Of a DNA stretch of 64,000 nt, positions 60,714 to 64,000 are shown piece after piece. A program made the translations under genes and the position numbers. Under the pieces are notes generated by a model. That model did no database searches. It was not told where the DNA came from and worked only from the letters and a program-made list of their open reading frames with translations. The stretch is from Palsa-892 sp035556215. GTDB lineage: Bacteria > Pseudomonadota > Alphaproteobacteria > Rhizobiales > Xanthobacteraceae. Each line of letters opens with the position of its first letter. The first letter of the stretch is position 1. The stretch lies in assembly GCA_035556215.1 (NCBI GenBank), contig DATMFI010000007.1, positions 1 to 64,000 of the forward strand, written 5' to 3'.

Positions 60714-61661
60714 ATGTTTCAGCCAATTGCAAACCCCAGCACCCAGCCGGTTAGCCCGAAGTTCGGCGATCAAGATCTGATCCGCCGGTCGGCGTCGTCC
60801 ATCACCCCTGCCGCCAAGCGGCAGACGGAAGTGGCCAAGCTGATCGACGTATCAAAGTGTATCGGCTGCAAGGCGTGCCAGGTGGCCTGCCTTGAGTGGA
60901 ACAACCTGCACGAAGAAGTCGGCGTGAACGTGGGTGTTTACGACAACCCCCACGATCTCACCGCGAATACCTGGACGTTGATGCGTTACTCGGAGTTCGA
61001 GAACCCGGCGTCCGGCAATCTCGAGTGGCTGATCCGTAAGGATGGCTGCATGCATTGCGAGGATCCGGGCTGTCTGAAAGCCTGCCCGGCGCCTGGTGCG
61101 ATCGTGCAGTACTCCAACGGCATCGTCGACTTCGTGCACGAGAACTGCATCGGCTGCGGCTATTGCGTGAAGGGATGCCCGTTCAACATCCCGCGCATCT
61201 CCAAGGTCGATCAGAAAGCCTACAAGTGCACACTCTGCGTGGACCGCGTCGCGGTTGGCCAGGGCCCGGCTTGCCAGAAGGCTTGCCCGACTCAGGCTAT
61301 CGTATTCGGCACCAAGCAGCAGATGAAGGAATGGGCCGACAAGCGAATCACCGACCTCAAGTCGCGTGGTTTCACGAACGCCGGCCTGTACGATCCGCCC
61401 GGCGTGGGTGGTACGCACGTGATGTACGTTCTGCATCACAACGACCAGCCGCAGCTCTATGCCGGTCTCGCCAAGGACCCGAAGATCAGTCCGTTGGTCG
61501 AGCTCTGGAAAGGCGGCACCAAGTATGCGGGTCTTGCGCTGATCGGTTTGACCGCAGCGTTCGGCTTCGTGCATCACTTGGTTTCGGGCGCCAATCGCGT
61601 CTCCAAGGAGGATGAAGAGAACGCCAAGCGTCTAGCTGGTGGCCGGGGAGGTAGGTCATGA
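60714..61661 (+). CDS. fdoH: Formate dehydrogenase beta subunit (four 4Fe-4S clusters, FdnH/FdoH type)
   Basis: 315 residues. Four Cys groups are visible: KCIGCKACQVACLEW, CMHCEDPGCLKACPAPGA, CIGCGYCVKGCPFNIPR and CTLCVDRVAVGQGPACQKACPT. The C-terminal helix GLALIGLTAAFGFVHHLVSG anchors it in the membrane. It carries electrons from the catalytic subunit to the cytochrome b subunit. A GGGGAGGG ribosome site precedes ATG 60714. ATGA overlap with the gamma gene. Confidence 0.95.
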   Translation: MFQPIANPSTQPVSPKFGDQDLIRRSASSITPAAKRQTEVAKLIDVSKCIGCKACQVACLEWNNLHEEVGVNVGVYDNPHDLTANTWTLMRYSEFENPASGNLEWLIRKDGCMHCEDPGCLKACPAPGAIVQYSNGIVDFVHENCIGCGYCVKGCPFNIPRISKVDQKAYKCTLCVDRVAVGQGPACQKACPTQAIVFGTKQQMKEWADKRITDLKSRGFTNAGLYDPPGVGGTHVMYVLHHNDQPQLYAGLAKDPKISPLVELWKGGTKYAGLALIGLTAAFGFVHHLVSGANRVSKEDEENAKRLAGGRGGRS

Positions 61662-62326
61662 GTTCCTACGAAGTAGCCCCCGGCGACAAGGTCCAGGCAG
61701 GCGATCCGGTAGTCGTCACCCGCTATACGGCGGGTGCACGGCTCAACCACTGGATCACGGCGGCCAGCCTCGTGCTGCTCGCCCTGTCCGGTCTCGCTCT
61801 CTTCCATCCCAGCCTTTACTGGTTGACGGGGTTGTTTGGCGGCGGACCGAACACGCGGATGCTCCATCCGTGGATCGGCGTGGTGCTGTTCTTCAGCTTC
61901 ATCGGTCTTTTCTTCCGGTTCTGGCGTCTCAATCTTTGGGAGCGGACGGACAATGTCTGGCTTTCGAAGATCCGGGACGTGCTGGCCAGCAAGGAAGAAA
62001 GCCTGCCGGAAGTAGGCAAGTACAACGCCGGCCAGAAGATGGTGTTCTGGTCGATGTCCCTCCTGATCATCGTATTGATCTCGAGCGGCGTCGTGATCTG
62101 GGACCAGTACTTCGGGCCCTATTTCACCGTCGAACAGAAGCGCATTGCGGTTTTGTTCCACGCGACCGCGGCGATTGTGGCGATCTGCGTCTGGATCGTT
62201 CACGTCTATGCGGCGATCTGGGTTCGCGGTACAATCAGCGCCATGACGCGCGGTCAGGTGACAGGCGGTTGGGCCTGGCGCCATCACCGCAGGTGGCTCA
62301 AGGATTTGGTCACAGGCAATAAGTGA
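61658..62326 (+). CDS. fdoI: Formate dehydrogenase gamma subunit, cytochrome b556
   Basis: 222 residues with four membrane helices. Haem b His ligands are expected in RLNHWITAASLVLLALSGLAL, in MLHPWIGVVLFF and in the later FHATAAIVAICVWIVHVY. The family anchors the enzyme and reduces quinone. It is followed 14 bases later by a strong GC hairpin. Confidence 0.93.
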   Translation: MSSYEVAPGDKVQAGDPVVVTRYTAGARLNHWITAASLVLLALSGLALFHPSLYWLTGLFGGGPNTRMLHPWIGVVLFFSFIGLFFRFWRLNLWERTDNVWLSKIRDVLASKEESLPEVGKYNAGQKMVFWSMSLLIIVLISSGVVIWDQYFGPYFTVEQKRIAVLFHATAAIVAICVWIVHVYAAIWVRGTISAMTRGQVTGGWAWRHHRRWLKDLVTGNK

Positions 62327-62339
62327 CTATATCAAAATC

Positions 62340-62365
62340 GGCGGCGCCGGACCCCCGGCGCCGCC
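62340..62365 (+). terminator. Strong GC hairpin between the gamma subunit and fdhE
   Basis: Perfect 11-base arms GGCGGCGCCGG (62340-62350) and CCGGCGCCGCC (62355-62365) with loop ACCC, no T-run. It more likely limits read-through or protects the 3' end of the structural genes than stops all transcription into fdhE and selA. Confidence 0.6.
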
Positions 62366-62410
62366 CACTAATCATAAAACACGTGGCCCGTGAGGTTCGT
62401 GAGGGTTTGT

Positions 62411-63328
62411 ATGAGCAGCGTCGACAATCTCCAGCCTGATCCCAGCGTAATCAGCGATATTCTCAAGCCGCCTTTTGTGCAGCTTCCGGATCCGGCACGA
62501 GTTCTTGGCAAGCGCGCCGAGCGGCTGCGCAGCCTGGCGGAAGGCCACAATCTCTCGGACTATCTGCGCTTTCTGGCGGATCTCACCGATGCGCAAGTCC
62601 GGATTCTGCAGGATTTGCCGGAACCCGTTATGCCGTCAGCGGATGTGATCGCGCTCGCCAAAGAGCACGCCATGCCGCCGCTCGATCGTAACAGTTTTTC
62701 CTCCGACGCGGCTTTCGATGCCACGCTCGAGCGGCTGATCGCCGCTGCGGCGGATATCAAGATGCCGGAAGCGGCGCGCGGTGCGCTCGATCATTTGCGC
62801 AAGGCCGACAAGGCCGCTCGCGAGATCATGATCCGCAATGTGCTCGCCGACTCGATTCCGGTCGAAGAACTCGCGCCCCATGTCCTGATGGCGGCTGCGT
62901 TGCAGGTGCATTTCGCTCGTCTCGCGCAGCGTCTCGACAAGGATGCGCTGGTGCCGGTTGGCGACGGAGCCTGTCCGTCCTGCGGTGCCCCGCCCGCGAC
63001 GAGTGCTGTCGTTGGTTGGCCTACGGCGCCCGGGGCGCGTTATTGCTCGTGCTCGCTTTGCGGCACGCTATGGAATTATGTCCGCTCGCGCTGCACGGTT
63101 TGCGGCTCGACGGCGAAAATCTCCTTCCAGGAAGTCGAAGGAACAGGCGGCGAGATCAAGGCCGAGACGTGCGGTTCGTGCAACAGCTACGTCAAGGTGG
63201 TTTACCAGCAGAAGAATGGCGAACTCGACCCGATCGCCGATGACGTCGCCTCGCTCGCGCTCGATCTTCTGGTGCGTGAGTTGGGCTTCAGACGCGGCGG
63301 GTTCAATCCTTTCCTGCTCGGGTATTGA
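62411..63328 (+). CDS. fdhE: Formate dehydrogenase accessory protein FdhE
   Basis: 305 residues. The C-terminal half carries rubredoxin-like Cys pairs CPSCGAPP, CSCSLCGTLW, CTVCGSTAK and CGSCNSY, as in FdhE, which is needed for maturation of respiratory formate dehydrogenases. The N-terminal half is helical. ATG 62411 has GAGGG upstream. It sits between the structural genes and selA. Confidence 0.92.
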   Translation: MSSVDNLQPDPSVISDILKPPFVQLPDPARVLGKRAERLRSLAEGHNLSDYLRFLADLTDAQVRILQDLPEPVMPSADVIALAKEHAMPPLDRNSFSSDAAFDATLERLIAAAADIKMPEAARGALDHLRKADKAAREIMIRNVLADSIPVEELAPHVLMAAALQVHFARLAQRLDKDALVPVGDGACPSCGAPPATSAVVGWPTAPGARYCSCSLCGTLWNYVRSRCTVCGSTAKISFQEVEGTGGEIKAETCGSCNSYVKVVYQQKNGELDPIADDVASLALDLLVRELGFRRGGFNPFLLGY

Positions 63329-63337
63329 GGCAGTCCC

Positions 63338-64000
63338 GTGCAACGCGCGGCGTCTTCAGAAAGACTGCGGAAGCTTCCATCGGTGGATGAAGTCATGAAA
63401 ACGCCGGCGGCGGTTGCCGCTGTCGAGCGTTTCGGCCGGCCGGCGGCGGTTTCGGCGGTTCGCGCGGCCATCGGCGAAGCGCGCAAGCGCGGCAATGACG
63501 CCGGGTTCACCTCCGCTGACGATTTCGCGCAGGCGGCGATCGCGCGTCTGGAAGCCGATGCGGAGCCGCGGCTAAAGCCGATCTTCAATCTGACCGGGAC
63601 TGTCCTGCACACCAATCTCGGACGTGCGCTGCTTGCGGAAGCTGCGGTCGCGGCCGCGACCCGTGCCATGCGCGAATACGCCAGCCTCGAATTCGATCTT
63701 TCGACCGGAAAGCGAGGCGAGCGCGACGATCACCTGCGCGGCCTCCTGATCGAGCTGACCGGCGCCGAGGATGCGACGATCGTCAACAATAACGCGGCGG
63801 CGGTGCTGCTCGTTCTGAATTCACTCGCGAAGGGCAGGGAGTCGATCATTTCGCGCGGCGAATTGATCGAGATCGGCGGCGCTTTCCGTATGCCGGAGAT
63901 CATGAATCGCGCCGGCACCAAGCTGCATGAGATCGGCACGACGAACCGCACCCACAAGAAGGACTATACGGCGGCCCTCGGCCCCAAGGCCGGGCTCGTG
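63338..64000 (+). CDS. selA: L-seryl-tRNA(Sec) selenium transferase SelA (3' end outside window)
   Basis: The frame opens at GTG 63338 (AGG upstream), 9 bases after fdhE, and is still open at the window end, giving 221 residues, about half of SelA. LKPIFNLTGTVLHTNLGRALL, GAEDATIVNNNAAAVLL, SRGELIEIGGAFRMPEIM and HEIGTTNRTHKKDY match SelA closely. The PLP lysine would be further downstream. It makes selenocysteinyl-tRNA for the two formate dehydrogenases. selB may follow, as in many bacteria, but cannot be seen here. Confidence 0.96.
   Translation, partial: MQRAASSERLRKLPSVDEVMKTPAAVAAVERFGRPAAVSAVRAAIGEARKRGNDAGFTSADDFAQAAIARLEADAEPRLKPIFNLTGTVLHTNLGRALLAEAAVAAATRAMREYASLEFDLSTGKRGERDDHLRGLLIELTGAEDATIVNNNAAAVLLVLNSLAKGRESIISRGELIEIGGAFRMPEIMNRAGTKLHEIGTTNRTHKKDYTAALGPKAGLV

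Noticed and set aside
1..64000. CRISPR arrays, insertion sequences, rRNA and tRNA genes
   Set aside because: I saw no regularly spaced repeats, transposase genes or convincing structural RNA genes anywhere in the window.

Overview
The window reads as a chromosomal segment of an alphaproteobacterium, probably Hyphomicrobiales. This is inferred from gene content: a Pha/Mrp antiporter with fused A and B subunits, a full sox cluster, an NAD-linked formate dehydrogenase with fused diaphorase subunits, tripartite tricarboxylate (TTT) transporters and DivK-like signalling proteins. No 16S rRNA or other phylogenetic marker is present. Most of the window is GC-rich with tight operons and ATGA overlaps. 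The first ~4.5 kb is visibly more AT-rich and looks like a surface-polysaccharide island.

Layout. (1) 1-4.5 kb: end of a glycosyltransferase, a PglD/NeuD-like acyltransferase, a decayed WecE-like aminotransferase, then rmlA-wecE-rmlB, which make dTDP-4-amino-4,6-dideoxyhexose for O-antigen or capsule. (2) 4.5-5.0 kb: a DUF2950-like remnant and short direct repeats. (3) 5.07-9.86 kb: an NAD-linked formate dehydrogenase. Its catalytic gene is read through an in-frame TGA (selenocysteine), and its alpha subunit is split into two genes in permuted order. (4) 9.9-14.3 kb, minus strand: hybrid histidine kinase, single-domain response regulator and a receiver-cyclase. (5) 14.5-22.5 kb: a flavoprotein and a TauD-like dioxygenase face a GntR operon with a TTT binding protein, a two-subunit CoA-transferase and acetoacetyl-CoA synthetase. 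(6) 22.7-36.9 kb: a MarR-linked catabolic cluster with DUF2848 protein, amidase, flavin reductase plus HpaB-type monooxygenase, cupin, UbiD, TTT transporter, semialdehyde dehydrogenase, ThDP enzyme and UbiX. Four related operator-like dyads sit at its promoters. (7) 36.9-44.7 kb: a TIGR02444-like protein, the six-gene Mrp/Pha antiporter and an M20 peptidase. (8) 44.7-55.4 kb: the sox locus, with YeeE transporter, MBL protein and thiol-type ArsR repressor on the minus strand, and soxC-D-X-Y-Z-A-K-B plus two exported DsrE proteins, a GlcG/HbpS protein and a cytochrome c on the plus strand. (9) 55.4-57.3 kb: exported transglutaminase-like protein and TlpA-type thioredoxin. (10) 57.6-64 kb: a second, membrane-bound selenocysteine formate dehydrogenase, fdhE and the start of selA.

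Taken together the genes suggest a metabolically flexible organism. It could draw electrons from thiosulfate (Sox) and from formate, through a cytosolic NAD-linked and a periplasm-facing quinone-linked enzyme, while using aromatic and organic acids as carbon. selA sits beside the second formate dehydrogenase, which supports reading both in-frame TGA codons as selenocysteine. The substrate of the MarR-linked catabolic cluster cannot be read from sequence.
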